Assembly: GCA_002747825.1 (NCBI GenBank)
Contig: PDQQ01000014.1
Coordinates: forward strand, 1-64,000
Direction of reading: 5' to 3'
From: Deltaproteobacteria bacterium
GTDB lineage: Bacteria > Desulfobacterota > Desulfobulbia > Desulfobulbales > Desulfocapsaceae
DNA length: 64,000 nt
Shown here in pieces: positions 9,247 through 18,143 of this stretch (the first letter of the stretch is position 1; every line of letters begins with the position of its first letter). The notes beneath the pieces were generated by a model. The model did no database searches, was not told the DNA's origin, and saw only the letters and a list, made by a program, of their open reading frames with translations. Both the position numbers and the translations under genes were made by a program.

Positions 9247-10254
9247 CTATCTCCCCCAGCCATACTGATAATTGCTGGAAAAGACAACAGCCAGCATTAC
9301 CGCGACAAGCAGCATCGTAATCACAAGCGTTGCCAGCGTCATTCTCGCACAGCTCTCCCGGGCAGACCGAGAAACGGCAAGAAGTCTTGATTGCAAAAGA
9401 AACAGACCTGTGCCGCCGCCGGTCACCGCAGAAAGCCATACTCCGATATACATCAACCAGAAAACCAGGGCATCCGCCTCCTGCAAGAGACAGAACGGAC
9501 AACGATGAACCGGACTCTCAAAGGCATATTGGGTTATATAGAGGGTTATAATAAGAAGGTGTGCAGGCACAAGCAGCAATGAGAAAGATGAAAAAAAGGC
9601 GATACCACGTTTCACGAACAAAACAACAAGACCACAGACAAACTGACAGACGAGTAAGACAACGTAGATACGGACTGTCCATTGATTTTCCAGCCTGTTT
9701 AACAGCTGTGGCAGGGAAAAAGAAGACCTGGAGCTAAAGAGATCGCCACAACAGCTCACCAGGGTATCTGGCTGCATTTGCTGTAACCAGACGGAAAAAA
9801 AAAGGCTGTCAAAAAGAAGGACCAGGCTGAAAAACGGAATGCAAAAAAATTTCAGCCGAACAAGAGGCTGCTCAGAGGTAAGCCGATCCACTCTATCGAG
9901 GATGAGCCAGAGTCCTGTGCCGACGGCAAGAAAAATCTTACAGGCCAGCATGGCAATACCGTAACCACTAAAGGTGAACACGCCAAAGGCACACATGGCG
10001 CCGGTGAGAAAGGGGGCAAGACTATCGGCAGTGAATATGGTGAGAAAGAGAGCACAAATAGTCAGAAACATCGTAAAGGGAAGCAAAACAGCCATAAGTT
10101 CGGCCAGGGCTTCCAGGCGTACCTGTCGCTCGGCGCCACTTTTTCTTTCCCAGAAACAGCCAATACGCAGAGCGTGCCAGCCATTGACCAGCCAAAGGGC
10201 CAAAAGCAATAGCTGAATCAATCCCAAAACCAGCAGGGACGGTGTCCAGATCAT
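9247..10254 (-). CDS. Polytopic membrane protein with a CPFC motif, last gene of the FTR1/P19 locus
   Basis: A 335-residue protein with about eight hydrophobic segments and no family I recognise. A CxxC pair occurs in a short loop before the penultimate membrane span (HRCPFCLLQ, near residue 255), and a second pair of adjacent cysteines occurs as VSCCGDL near residue 170. The CPFC layout recalls membrane thiol-disulfide carriers such as VKOR or DsbB-type proteins. That is a resemblance of motif only. Its start overlaps the end of the ATPase gene by four bases, so it belongs to the same operon and probably works with that ABC module. Confidence 0.6.
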   Translation of the reverse strand: MIWTPSLLVLGLIQLLLLALWLVNGWHALRIGCFWERKSGAERQVRLEALAELMAVLLPFTMFLTICALFLTIFTADSLAPFLTGAMCAFGVFTFSGYGIAMLACKIFLAVGTGLWLILDRVDRLTSEQPLVRLKFFCIPFFSLVLLFDSLFFSVWLQQMQPDTLVSCCGDLFSSRSSFSLPQLLNRLENQWTVRIYVVLLVCQFVCGLVVLFVKRGIAFFSSFSLLLVPAHLLIITLYITQYAFESPVHRCPFCLLQEADALVFWLMYIGVWLSAVTGGGTGLFLLQSRLLAVSRSARESCARMTLATLVITMLLVAVMLAVVFSSNYQYGWGR

Positions 10255-10931
10255 TCTCTTCCTCTCAGGCAGTGAACATTACCATCGTCAACAAGCAAAC
10301 GCTGGTCAAAGGCAAATTCCTCTGAAAAGACCGGATCATGACTGATAACAACTACAGTTTTACCAGGCAAATGGGCAAGCAGGCTGCGGATCTCTGTTGC
10401 AGATTGTTCATCAAGATGATTGGTTGGTTCATCAGCGAGAAGAACAGGAGGATCATTCACCAGCGCACGGGCAAGACTGACCTTCTGGCGTTGCCCTCCC
10501 GAGAGTTGCTCGACCCTGGTTTCTTGAGTCGCCCCTACCCCGAACGCATCAAGCAGTTGCTGGATTCTCTGGCGGACCGCCCTGGGACGACTCAAACCTG
10601 GTAAGGCTGCAAGCATAATATTTTCAGAGATACTCAGACCAGACAGGAGGTGATCTTCCTGAAAATGATACCCAAAACTGCGATGTCGAAAATGGGTACG
10701 GAAAGGCTCTCCAAGGCCACTTATTTCTGTCTCATCACAATAGATCCTGCCGGTCGTTGGCCGGATGATTCCTCCGAGTAAGGAGAGTAAGGTTGATTTT
10801 CCCGAACCATTCGGACCGGTAATCAACGTGGTACTGCCCGAATCGAGAGAAAAAGAACTCTCTCTTAAACCCCATATTTGCTCGTTATTCCGCCGGTATT
10901 TTTTACAGACTTCCTGAAACGAGATATACAT
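10251..10931 (-). CDS. ABC transporter ATP-binding protein (LolD/MacB type), second module
   Basis: A 226-residue ATPase with Walker A GPNGSGKST, signature LSGGQRQKVSLARAL and Walker B VLLADEPTNHLDE followed by the switch histidine in VVISHDP. It belongs to the LolD/MacB/FtsE group that pairs with FtsX-type permeases, and indeed its start abuts the end of such a permease. With the permease and the downstream eight-span protein it forms the second ABC unit in the iron-uptake locus. The transported substrate cannot be read from the sequence. Confidence 0.85.
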   Translation of the reverse strand: MYISFQEVCKKYRRNNEQIWGLRESSFSLDSGSTTLITGPNGSGKSTLLSLLGGIIRPTTGRIYCDETEISGLGEPFRTHFRHRSFGYHFQEDHLLSGLSISENIMLAALPGLSRPRAVRQRIQQLLDAFGVGATQETRVEQLSGGQRQKVSLARALVNDPPVLLADEPTNHLDEQSATEIRSLLAHLPGKTVVVISHDPVFSEEFAFDQRLLVDDGNVHCLRGRE

Positions 10932-12058
10932 CAGAACGCCCCCGGATCAACATTGGATATCTTCCAGATAGGCAGCAGGGCAACGGCGATTAAAGGAATA
11001 ACGGTTATACAAAACAGCAGTCCAAGACTGCCAAAATCAAGCATTGGCAAAAAACCTCCTTCTGGAAAAATTGTTGACCAGCCCCGCAATATTTGCGAAA
11101 TCAGGCCTCCCCCGAACAGGAAGATATGACACCAGGCCAACACCACTCCCCAAAGCCAGGAAAAAAGGACAACAACACCAACCTCGTAGAGCCGGCAACG
11201 AACGACCATAGTCGTCGTCCAGCCCAGACAGCGCAACAGGGCAATCTCCTGACGCTCCCCACTCCACAGCCCGGAGAGTTGATCGATGGCAAAGGTGAGT
11301 AAGGCCACAAGACCAGACAAAGAAACGATCAGGAAGATCGAGGAACGCCAGCCAAAAATCATCGTATAGGTGTCCTGCAGATCCTCCCTGATAATCACAC
11401 GGCTTGAGGGATAGAGCTCTTTTATTTTTTGGGCGACATTTACCCGCTCCAGGCTCTGGGGAACCGTCAGCCCCACATCGGTAACCATCCCCGAAGGCAT
11501 CTGAAAAAGACGCCGGAAGGCCTCTGGAGAAACCTGCAGGAGATCAGCCGTAGCCATTTCAGTTTCTGGAGGGAAGAAAGAGACGATACGAAAGGGTTCA
11601 GCCTTGCCGGCAACATCGTAAAGAGCCAGCCTGTCTCCGGGCTCCAGCTGCCAGAGACGAACGATCCCCTGTCCGACAATCGCCTCGTCGGGCTTGAGAT
11701 CAGTCTCTTCTGGAGCAATAACCGTATACGCCGTGCGGGTTCTCGAATCATAATAGTAGCCCCAGAGCCGCCCCTTGCCATCGGCAACACCCCGCAGCGC
11801 TGTTATGGTCTGCAGCATCTCTGGATCAAGCTCCACCTGTCGTCCGCCGCGCTGCATCTGGACGACCACATCTGGGGCCATTGCCAGCCATCTTTCTGCA
11901 TTTTGCTCGAGGACATCGGCAAAAAAGAACAAACTGCCATAGCAAAAGGTTATCAGGATAAAGAGAAAAGAGAGGCCAACCCATTTCAATAGACTTCTGC
12001 GCAACCGTGAATACACATAATCAAAAAGCAATACTTCCCGCAAGAAACTGACATTCAT
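10931..12058 (-). CDS. FtsX/MacB-type ABC permease, third permease of the locus
   Basis: A 375-residue permease with one N-terminal membrane span (about residues 25-50), an extracytoplasmic domain of about 200 residues, and three C-terminal spans, which is the FtsX/MacB core layout. The loop ERQEIALLRCLGWTTTMV after the second span is the typical coupling segment (EIALLRALGAT in relatives). It overlaps the preceding small gene by four bases and the ATPase gene by one. It is more divergent from the other two permeases in the locus than those are from each other. Confidence 0.8.
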   Translation of the reverse strand: MNVSFLREVLLFDYVYSRLRRSLLKWVGLSFLFILITFCYGSLFFFADVLEQNAERWLAMAPDVVVQMQRGGRQVELDPEMLQTITALRGVADGKGRLWGYYYDSRTRTAYTVIAPEETDLKPDEAIVGQGIVRLWQLEPGDRLALYDVAGKAEPFRIVSFFPPETEMATADLLQVSPEAFRRLFQMPSGMVTDVGLTVPQSLERVNVAQKIKELYPSSRVIIREDLQDTYTMIFGWRSSIFLIVSLSGLVALLTFAIDQLSGLWSGERQEIALLRCLGWTTTMVVRCRLYEVGVVVLFSWLWGVVLAWCHIFLFGGGLISQILRGWSTIFPEGGFLPMLDFGSLGLLFCITVIPLIAVALLPIWKISNVDPGAF

Positions 12059-12336
12059 CGTCTTTTTCCATCCTGAGGACTGGGCATAAACAGACTACTG
12101 AGGCTATGTTCAAGGGCCCCAGGCCCCTCTCGATAGGCACTCTGCAAGTCACTCAGCAAAGGGTGTCTGGTATGTGGGGCCTCACAAAACAGGGCAAGAT
12201 CAGTCAGATAAAACGAAGTTTCCGGAGAGAGGGGGGGAGCTTCCGGCTGATACCTGCAAACAAACACAACTCCCGCCGAAAAAAGCAAAAAAGGCAGGGC
12301 AACAAGCCCTGCCAGAATCCTGTGTCCCTGGTTCAT
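12055..12336 (-). CDS. Small membrane-anchored protein of unknown function
   Basis: About 93 residues with one hydrophobic segment near the N-terminus (LAGLVALPFLLFSAGVVFV) followed by a short periplasmic tail rich in Pro and Ser. No family is recognised. The ORF track starts at a TTG five codons upstream that overlaps the NosL-like stop. The ATG given here has GGGGTGTTGG before it and was chosen, but the TTG remains possible. Its tight fit between the NosL-like gene and the permease (four-base overlap) argues that it is real and part of the second ABC module. Confidence 0.55.
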   Translation of the reverse strand: MNQGHRILAGLVALPFLLFSAGVVFVCRYQPEAPPLSPETSFYLTDLALFCEAPHTRHPLLSDLQSAYREGPGALEHSLSSLFMPSPQDGKRR

Positions 12337-12347
12337 CCAACACCCCG

Positions 12348-12836
12348 TCAATCAGAGGAGACAGCCTTCTTATGCTTCTTATGATGTTTTTTCATAGGCA
12401 GCAACTCTTTGACCTTTGCCAGGGTCAATGCAGAATAAGGGTAAAGGCCGGATCCCATATGCTCTTTCATAAACGCCTCGGCATCCTCCTTTTTTTCGAA
12501 AGGAACAAGATCTGGACCCATCGGTCCCATAACATCACTGCCCGCGACATACCAGGCCTGAGAGGCGTCTATATATTTGGTGCTATAATAGTCTTTTATT
12601 GTGATCGTAAGATCCTTTGCGTCTGCATCGGCAGGGTTGGTCAGAAGCAGGCATTTCGGACTACAGTAGGAGAGCTGCTCATCACCGCGCTGCGAACGGC
12701 CTTCCCACTGAGGCTGTTCGGCAACCACCATCCCACAACGCATGCAACGGCCAGAGTCGGCAGCAGACAGCAGCACTGGCAGAGCGATCAGGGAAAAAAC
12801 GGCCATAAAAACAATAACAAATCCTTTTATATTCAT
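12348..12836 (-). CDS. NosL-like exported protein
   Basis: A 162-residue protein with a signal peptide (IVFMAVFSLIALPVLLSAA) and a NosL-type domain: the CMRCGMVV motif just after cleavage, then YCSPKCLL, IKDYYSTKYIDASQAWYV, and the family hallmark GSDVMGPMGPDLVPF with the following EDAEAFMKEH. NosL is a periplasmic copper-binding lipoprotein linked to nitrous oxide reductase; NosL-like proteins also occur outside nos clusters. No nosZ is present here, so a role in metal handling within the iron-uptake locus is inferred. GGAGAT lies before the chosen ATG; the track start 21 codons upstream is less likely. The tail is Lys/His rich (KKHHKKHKK). Confidence 0.8.
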   Translation of the reverse strand: MNIKGFVIVFMAVFSLIALPVLLSAADSGRCMRCGMVVAEQPQWEGRSQRGDEQLSYCSPKCLLLTNPADADAKDLTITIKDYYSTKYIDASQAWYVAGSDVMGPMGPDLVPFEKKEDAEAFMKEHMGSGLYPYSALTLAKVKELLPMKKHHKKHKKAVSSD

Positions 12837-12920
12837 GATGTATCTCCAGTATATAGAAATCGAATAGTACAGAAGTAAAAAAACGCTGTACCTCCTCAAA
12901 AGCTTACAAAAATTCTTTTC

Positions 12921-13442
12921 TTACCCTTTGCTGTCGGTCTTTTCCAGCATATCGACAATCTGTTTGCTGACCTGCTCAAAGGGAATCTTGCCGATAATGC
13001 GCCCGAGTACAACGCCATCCTGTCCGACAACAAAGACAGTGGGCACGGCCATCAATCGATAACGGTGTTTGCTGGTAAATATCGGATCATAGGCCATTGG
13101 AAAAGAAATTTTCTTTTTCTCCGCAATCATTGCCACCTCTTCAGGGGTATCACCAACGTTAATGGCGATAATGTTCCAAGGTGGTTTTTCCTGGCTGGAA
13201 AACAAGAGCTCAAAACTGTCGAGTTCTTCACTACAGCAGGAGTTCGCAAAAAACAACAAAATCAGGGGCCTGCCTCGATATTTTTCCAGCTCAACCGGTT
13301 GGTCGCCGTCCACATACAAGGCTCCAGGATCGGGGGCCGTTGCCCCCTTATGCGCAAAAGATCCCTTTTTTTCATCGCAACCTGCCAGGGCAAACAACAA
13401 AAAAGCCCCAAGACAGGCGCTCAGCAGGCAGCGAAAACTCAT
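12921..13442 (-). CDS. TlpA/thioredoxin-like lipoprotein
   Basis: A 173-residue thioredoxin-fold lipoprotein with lipobox FALAGC near residue 22 and a TlpA/AhpC-like core: PLILLFFANSCCSEEL at the active-site position, NVGDTPEE, then the cis-proline segment AVPTVFVVGQDG. The usual CxxC is replaced by adjacent cysteines (CCSE), so the resolving cysteine of classical TlpA is absent. Thioredoxin-like proteins close the related Campylobacter p19 locus (Cj1664/Cj1665). It overlaps the ATPase gene by four bases. A role in keeping periplasmic thiols or haem/iron partners reduced is inference. Confidence 0.8.
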   Translation of the reverse strand: MSFRCLLSACLGAFLLFALAGCDEKKGSFAHKGATAPDPGALYVDGDQPVELEKYRGRPLILLFFANSCCSEELDSFELLFSSQEKPPWNIIAINVGDTPEEVAMIAEKKKISFPMAYDPIFTSKHRYRLMAVPTVFVVGQDGVVLGRIIGKIPFEQVSKQIVDMLEKTDSKG

Positions 13443-14098
13443 TCCACTATCTTTCCAAAATTCAATCGAATGATACGTTCGGCCTCATTGCCCAAGTCTG
13501 GATTATGGGTAACCATAACAATAGTCCGACCTTTGGCATGTAGCTGTTTAAACAGGCCGAGCACAACCTTTTCATTTTCTTCATCGAGATTACCGGTCGG
13601 CTCATCGGCAAGAATAATCGTCGGATCGTTCACCAGCGCCCGGGCAATACATACCCGCTGCTGCTCCCCCCCTGAGAGCTGGCTTGGCCGATGGTCATAA
13701 CGGTGACCAAGACCAACCTCATCGAGAATCTTTTTGGCCATCGCCTCATCCTGCATCGAATGGAGGTACTGGGCAAGCATGATATTTTCCAGGGCCGTCA
13801 GATAGGGCACAAGATGAAACTGCTGAAAAACAAGACCTATTTTTTCGCGCCGGACAACGGTTCTGCCATTATCATCAAGGCCCGCGGTATCAGTACCGCC
13901 AATCAGATAGGAACCGGAACTGGGGGCATCCAGCAGAGAGAGAATATTAAGCAGGGTCGTCTTACCGGCCCCTGATGAACCCATAATAGCGACCCATTCC
14001 CCGGTAGGTACCGAGATATTGATGTCAGAAAGGGCAACAACTTCACCAAACTTCCGCCACAGGCCGATAACCTCAAGGGCATTACTCTGTTCGTTCAT
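13439..14098 (-). CDS. ABC transporter ATP-binding protein (LolD/MacB type), first module
   Basis: A 219-residue ATPase with Walker A GSSGAGKTT, signature LSGGEQQRVCIARAL and Walker B IILADEPTGNLDE, with VMVTHNP as switch region. The LADEPTGNLD form is typical of LolD/MacB/FtsE ATPases. It is the likely motor for the two FtsX-type permeases encoded just upstream, the same arrangement as Cj1661-Cj1662-Cj1663 in the Campylobacter p19 locus. The start overlaps the end of the permease gene by one base. Confidence 0.88.
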   Translation of the reverse strand: MNEQSNALEVIGLWRKFGEVVALSDINISVPTGEWVAIMGSSGAGKTTLLNILSLLDAPSSGSYLIGGTDTAGLDDNGRTVVRREKIGLVFQQFHLVPYLTALENIMLAQYLHSMQDEAMAKKILDEVGLGHRYDHRPSQLSGGEQQRVCIARALVNDPTIILADEPTGNLDEENEKVVLGLFKQLHAKGRTIVMVTHNPDLGNEAERIIRLNFGKIVE

Positions 14099-15237
14099 TA
14101 TTCTCCTCCCCGCAGTACCTGCGCTGGATCGATCCGCACCGCCTGCCGTACCGGCAGCACAGAGGCAATAAGGGCACTGAGCAGTGAGACTGTTATGGTT
14201 ATTGGAATAACGACCCAGCGAAAACTGATAGATGAATGGAAAACCATTTCACCCAAAAACTGAGCCAGAAAAAAGCCTACAACAAGCCCGAAAATGACAC
14301 CAAAGGCACTCATAATCAAGGCCTCCATCTGAAAAAGGCGTTGAATAGTGGCCCCTTTGGCCCCCAGGGCCATAAGAAGACCGATTTCTTTGGTCCTCTC
14401 GGTAACAACCGCCATCATGGTGGTCATCACACACAGGGTTGTGGTAGCAAGAATGAGGAAAATAACCGTGGCAATAAGCCCCTTGATCTTATCGACAACC
14501 TTACCCTCGGATTGACTGATTTTTCGTATCGGCCGGGCATCAATCTCCGGGAGCTGCTTTTCTATACGACTGCCCAGCTGATCAACATTAATTTTGTCTG
14601 CATACAGACTCAACATCGCATTGCTCACCGTATCACCGCCGCCAAGCAGTTCGCGGGCCAGAGCCATCGATACAATTATCTGATTGTCCGCATCCTGTCC
14701 GGTCTCAACAATCCCTTTGACGCGCACGCTGCGCCGCTCTCTATTCGCCTCGTTGACCACGTTTATTCGACTGCCAATCTTCAGCTCCATGGTAGCGGCC
14801 AGGGTTTTTCCCACCATACAGTTCTGATCGTCAAAATCCACCGAAATCCAGCCCCCTTCTACCTGCCAATAGGAAGAAAGCTGCCTTAATCCAGAGAAGT
14901 CAACACCGGCCATTATCGCATTACCCTTGTCAAGATGCACAACCCCGTACAGATAGGGGCTCGAAGCGTAGATTGCATCGGCCGGAATCATGGCCATTGC
15001 CTTGTCAAGCACAGAGCTGTCGATATCTCTCTTGTTGGAATCACTGGCCGGAGCCAGGATAAAGTTCGCCCCATAGGTACGCAATTCTTTGTGCATTTTC
15101 TGCGAAATATCAAAATACAACAGAGACAAGGCCGTCACAATGACAGCGCCGATGGTGATGGAAAAGACCGAAATAGCAACCCGATTTTTACGCACGGTCA
15201 ACGAGCGCCCAACCAGGATGTTCAGCATATTTTTCAT
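14098..15237 (-). CDS. FtsX-type ABC permease, second of the P19-associated pair
   Basis: A 379-residue permease with one N-terminal span (about residues 20-45), a periplasmic domain and three C-terminal spans. The coupling segment ERTKEIGLLMALGAKGATI after span two is the classical MacB/FtsX motif. The motif RTYGANFILAP just after the first span recurs in the neighbouring permease as KTYGANIELVP, so the two are duplicated relatives that probably form a heterodimer. It lies about 130 bases after the upstream permease and directly before the ATPase. Confidence 0.85.
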   Translation of the reverse strand: MKNMLNILVGRSLTVRKNRVAISVFSITIGAVIVTALSLLYFDISQKMHKELRTYGANFILAPASDSNKRDIDSSVLDKAMAMIPADAIYASSPYLYGVVHLDKGNAIMAGVDFSGLRQLSSYWQVEGGWISVDFDDQNCMVGKTLAATMELKIGSRINVVNEANRERRSVRVKGIVETGQDADNQIIVSMALARELLGGGDTVSNAMLSLYADKINVDQLGSRIEKQLPEIDARPIRKISQSEGKVVDKIKGLIATVIFLILATTTLCVMTTMMAVVTERTKEIGLLMALGAKGATIQRLFQMEALIMSAFGVIFGLVVGFFLAQFLGEMVFHSSISFRWVVIPITITVSLLSALIASVLPVRQAVRIDPAQVLRGGE

Positions 15238-15366
15238 CGTATTTTTACCTCAGATACAACATTATCGCAGGAGCCAACAACATGCTCGGCGACAGTGAAA
15301 AATGAAAACTGGAACTTCTGGACAACAAACATCTTCTCCGAGCCAGGTTTCCGATAAACAGGCCTT

Positions 15367-16641
15367 TTAAGCCCTTCCATGCAGCACTTCCGCCGGGTGA
15401 AGCCTGGCAATAAGACGGCAGGGAAGGATCGAGCCCATAATTGCCACGAGCATTGAAATACAGACGACCACCGGTAGCGTAATCCAGCTAAAACCAACCG
15501 CCGAACCAAACAGTGAATAGCCGACAAACTGCGCCAGAAGAATGCCCGCTGCAAAGCCAAGAAACCCGCTGATCAGACCGACCAGCGATGATTCGGCAAT
15601 AAACTGGATAAAGACCAGAGAATTACTGGCACCAAGGGCCTTGAGCAAACCGATTTCCTGGGCTCGTTCCATAATAGAGCTGCTCATCAGCGATGAGATA
15701 CCAAGAGCCGAGGCCACCATCGCGGCAACGGTTACCACCAGCAACAAGGCCTGCAGCTTGTTAATGACGGCACCTTCACTGGCCGCCACCTGCCAGACCG
15801 GCTTGGCTGTGGCATCCTGCAGCTCTTCCTCGATCTGGGAGGTAATCGAACTGACGTAGGCGGTACAGTACCAGACGTCGTATTCGGTCATATCAAGGGA
15901 ATCAGGATCCCGATGGGCACGCCTGGAGAGGGCATCTTCTGGAACGGTCAAAGCACTGACACTCACCGACCCCACCTTGCCCGGCGTGTCAAGAAGCTGC
16001 TGAGCCAGCGCCAGATCACCAACAATAGAATTATCCTCGCTGCCGCCGGTGGTCAGCACACCAACAACGGTCGCCAGAAAAACCCGGGCCCCTTCAGGAT
16101 TGGAGAAGCGAATACTCTGCCCCACCTTTAGCCCTGTTTTTTGTCCTGCCAACACCTGAGAAGGCTCCGTTGGCCACTCCCCTTCCACCTTCCAATAGGG
16201 GTTGATATGTTTGGTACCGGTATGAAAATCCTTTTCCGATTCCAGAGGCAGATGGTGATCGAACCAGGTTCCGATGAAGGCAACTGTGCGCTCACTTCCC
16301 TCCAACTTGACATGCGCCTTGAGATAGGGAGCAAAGCCCATAATATTGTTACGCCAGAAGATATCCATAATCCTGGCAAGATCTGCCTCTTCAAGATACA
16401 CCTTCCCCTTCAAGGGGTTATAATCAACCCCGCCAATTTCAAGAGAGAGGCTGTCACTCTTGGGAACCAGCTCGATATTGGCGCCGTAGGTCTTCATCTC
16501 TCGGGCCATCTTGTCGCCAATATTCACCGAGACACACATCAGTGCTGTAATGAGGGCGGCCGACAGAAAGACGGTAAGAACCGCAAGCCTGTTTCGTTTT
16601 CGTTCGCGTGTAAAGGATCGCAAAATGATATGAAAAAACAT
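15367..16641 (-). CDS. FtsX-type ABC permease, first of the P19-associated pair
   Basis: A 424-residue permease with the MacB/FtsX layout: a span near residues 18-42, a large extracytoplasmic domain of about 240 residues and three C-terminal spans. The coupling segment ERAQEIGLLKALGASNSLV follows the second span. The extracytoplasmic part is longer than in its neighbour and includes an extra region around DALSRRAHRDPDSLDMTEYDVWY. In Campylobacter the equivalent pair is Cj1661/Cj1662, needed for full P19-dependent iron use; the same role is inferred here. Confidence 0.85.
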   Translation of the reverse strand: MFFHIILRSFTRERKRNRLAVLTVFLSAALITALMCVSVNIGDKMAREMKTYGANIELVPKSDSLSLEIGGVDYNPLKGKVYLEEADLARIMDIFWRNNIMGFAPYLKAHVKLEGSERTVAFIGTWFDHHLPLESEKDFHTGTKHINPYWKVEGEWPTEPSQVLAGQKTGLKVGQSIRFSNPEGARVFLATVVGVLTTGGSEDNSIVGDLALAQQLLDTPGKVGSVSVSALTVPEDALSRRAHRDPDSLDMTEYDVWYCTAYVSSITSQIEEELQDATAKPVWQVAASEGAVINKLQALLLVVTVAAMVASALGISSLMSSSIMERAQEIGLLKALGASNSLVFIQFIAESSLVGLISGFLGFAAGILLAQFVGYSLFGSAVGFSWITLPVVVCISMLVAIMGSILPCRLIARLHPAEVLHGRA

Positions 16642-16657
16642 CTCTTGCCTCTTCAGT

Positions 16658-18127
16658 TTATTCCTTATAGCCGTCTATCCGTACCGACCTGCGACCGACG
16701 GAGGTATAACTCTCCGGTTCATTGATAAAGGTCTTCATGCTCTCCTCCGACTCAAAGCTGAACTCGTGCCCTTTGTAGGAGTAATGGTAAGGAGCCGCAA
16801 GGTTGGAAATCTGCGCACCTGTCACAGGATCACTGACCATAATCTCGACTTTTTCAGAAAAATAATTGGCGCCATCCTCAAGCTCACTCTGCTCAATGAC
16901 GATCTCATCACTGGTTGTTGTACTGGCAAAGGGAATAGGATTACAGCCCCCGGGCTTTCCGATGGACGGAATGAAAATACTCACATTACAGGCGATACAT
17001 ATCACATTATTATTACTCTCGATATAGCCATCGTCCCCGCAGATCTGGCAGGCATCAAAAACAACCCCATATTTTGAAGAGTCGGCATAACGCTGGATGA
17101 TAAAAAACCGAACCCTGTAACCGTCACTGGTAATATACGAGTAACGATGCAGATGACCGTCATTTATATCAGCAATCTTTATACGGACACGCCCATCCTC
17201 ACCAACCTCTACAGGGATGGCTGGAGAGAGTTCCGGCGGACTTGCGACCACAATATCATACCAGGCCTGTGCGATCACTCCCAGAAGCAAAAAAGAGACG
17301 ACAGCTGTCATGTAGCGTTTATCAACCAGCTTATACTTTGTCCTTTTTCTGCGCTCCGGCTCACTCAACAGGTCTCGCTGCCTGCGAGAAACACCTCGAT
17401 GCCTTCGCAGATAAAAAAGAAAGACGACAGCTGCCGCCAAGGCAAAAAAGATATAGTTCCACAGTACAAGCAGATCATGAGCCTTTGCTACATAGGAAAT
17501 AAGCCCTCTGCTTGCCTTGAGATAATCGAGTCGAATCAGATTGATAAAAATATCGGCCAGCCATTGCACTGCCAGCAGCAGGTAAAAAAGGACAAAGAGA
17601 ATCCGGGCGGCTGCAAGAGAGAGACGATTGAAGAAAACGGTAAAAAGGATACCGAGCAGCACAACCACAGAGAATCCAGTCAACAGGGCACCGCCATTGA
17701 CGATCAAGGTTGTATTGACAACGCTCGTTGCCGTCAAGGCCTCATCGGCGATGAATATCCAGAGATCCACTGCGCTGCGAACGGACAGCAAAAGCAAAAA
17801 AGGGACAACAACGAGGTAAAAGACACCTTCGGTAAGCGTTCTGCGCTTCAAAAAGGAAGCCAAAAAGGTCAACAGACCAAACAGGGGCAGAAAAAACGAG
17901 AGGAAAAGAGAAAATTCGCTGAAATATTTAGTTGTTATCGCCAATTTAGCGGCTGACACACCGCAGAGTGCGGCAACAACGACCAGCACGACAAGCCGCA
18001 GATGCGCCCGTGGGCTTTCCCCTCTCTTCCAAAGGGCACAAACCAGAGAAAATACAAGGATAAAAGGAAGATACGACCGAACAACAGCGGCAAAAAAGGT
18101 AACAAAATCCGAAAATGGTGTCAGCAT
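16658..18127 (-). CDS. DUF2318 membrane protein with a C-terminal YHS-like domain
   Basis: About 489 residues. The first roughly 300 residues form about nine membrane spans. A DUF2318 domain follows with the cysteine pattern CQICGDDGY and CIACN, and a conserved GKPGGCNPIP motif. The last 60 residues (DPVTGAQIS, then YHYSYKGHEFSFES and EESMKTFINEPESY) resemble a YHS domain whose usual metal-binding cysteines are gone. The equivalent Campylobacter protein is Cj1660. Its likely job is electron delivery or metal redox next to FTR1/P19, by inference. The track's TTG start sits in a T-tract after a hairpin; the ATG six codons later was chosen because GAAGAG precedes it. Confidence 0.82.
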   Translation of the reverse strand: MLTPFSDFVTFFAAVVRSYLPFILVFSLVCALWKRGESPRAHLRLVVLVVVAALCGVSAAKLAITTKYFSEFSLFLSFFLPLFGLLTFLASFLKRRTLTEGVFYLVVVPFLLLLSVRSAVDLWIFIADEALTATSVVNTTLIVNGGALLTGFSVVVLLGILFTVFFNRLSLAAARILFVLFYLLLAVQWLADIFINLIRLDYLKASRGLISYVAKAHDLLVLWNYIFFALAAAVVFLFYLRRHRGVSRRQRDLLSEPERRKRTKYKLVDKRYMTAVVSFLLLGVIAQAWYDIVVASPPELSPAIPVEVGEDGRVRIKIADINDGHLHRYSYITSDGYRVRFFIIQRYADSSKYGVVFDACQICGDDGYIESNNNVICIACNVSIFIPSIGKPGGCNPIPFASTTTSDEIVIEQSELEDGANYFSEKVEIMVSDPVTGAQISNLAAPYHYSYKGHEFSFESEESMKTFINEPESYTSVGRRSVRIDGYKE

Positions 18128-18143
18128 CAGCTCTTCACTCACC

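Noticed and set aside
12348-12836. Nitrous-oxide-reductase (nos) gene cluster
   Set aside because: Only the NosL-like domain is present; no nosZ, nosD or nosF/Y homologue with that character is nearby, and the context is an FTR1/P19 locus.
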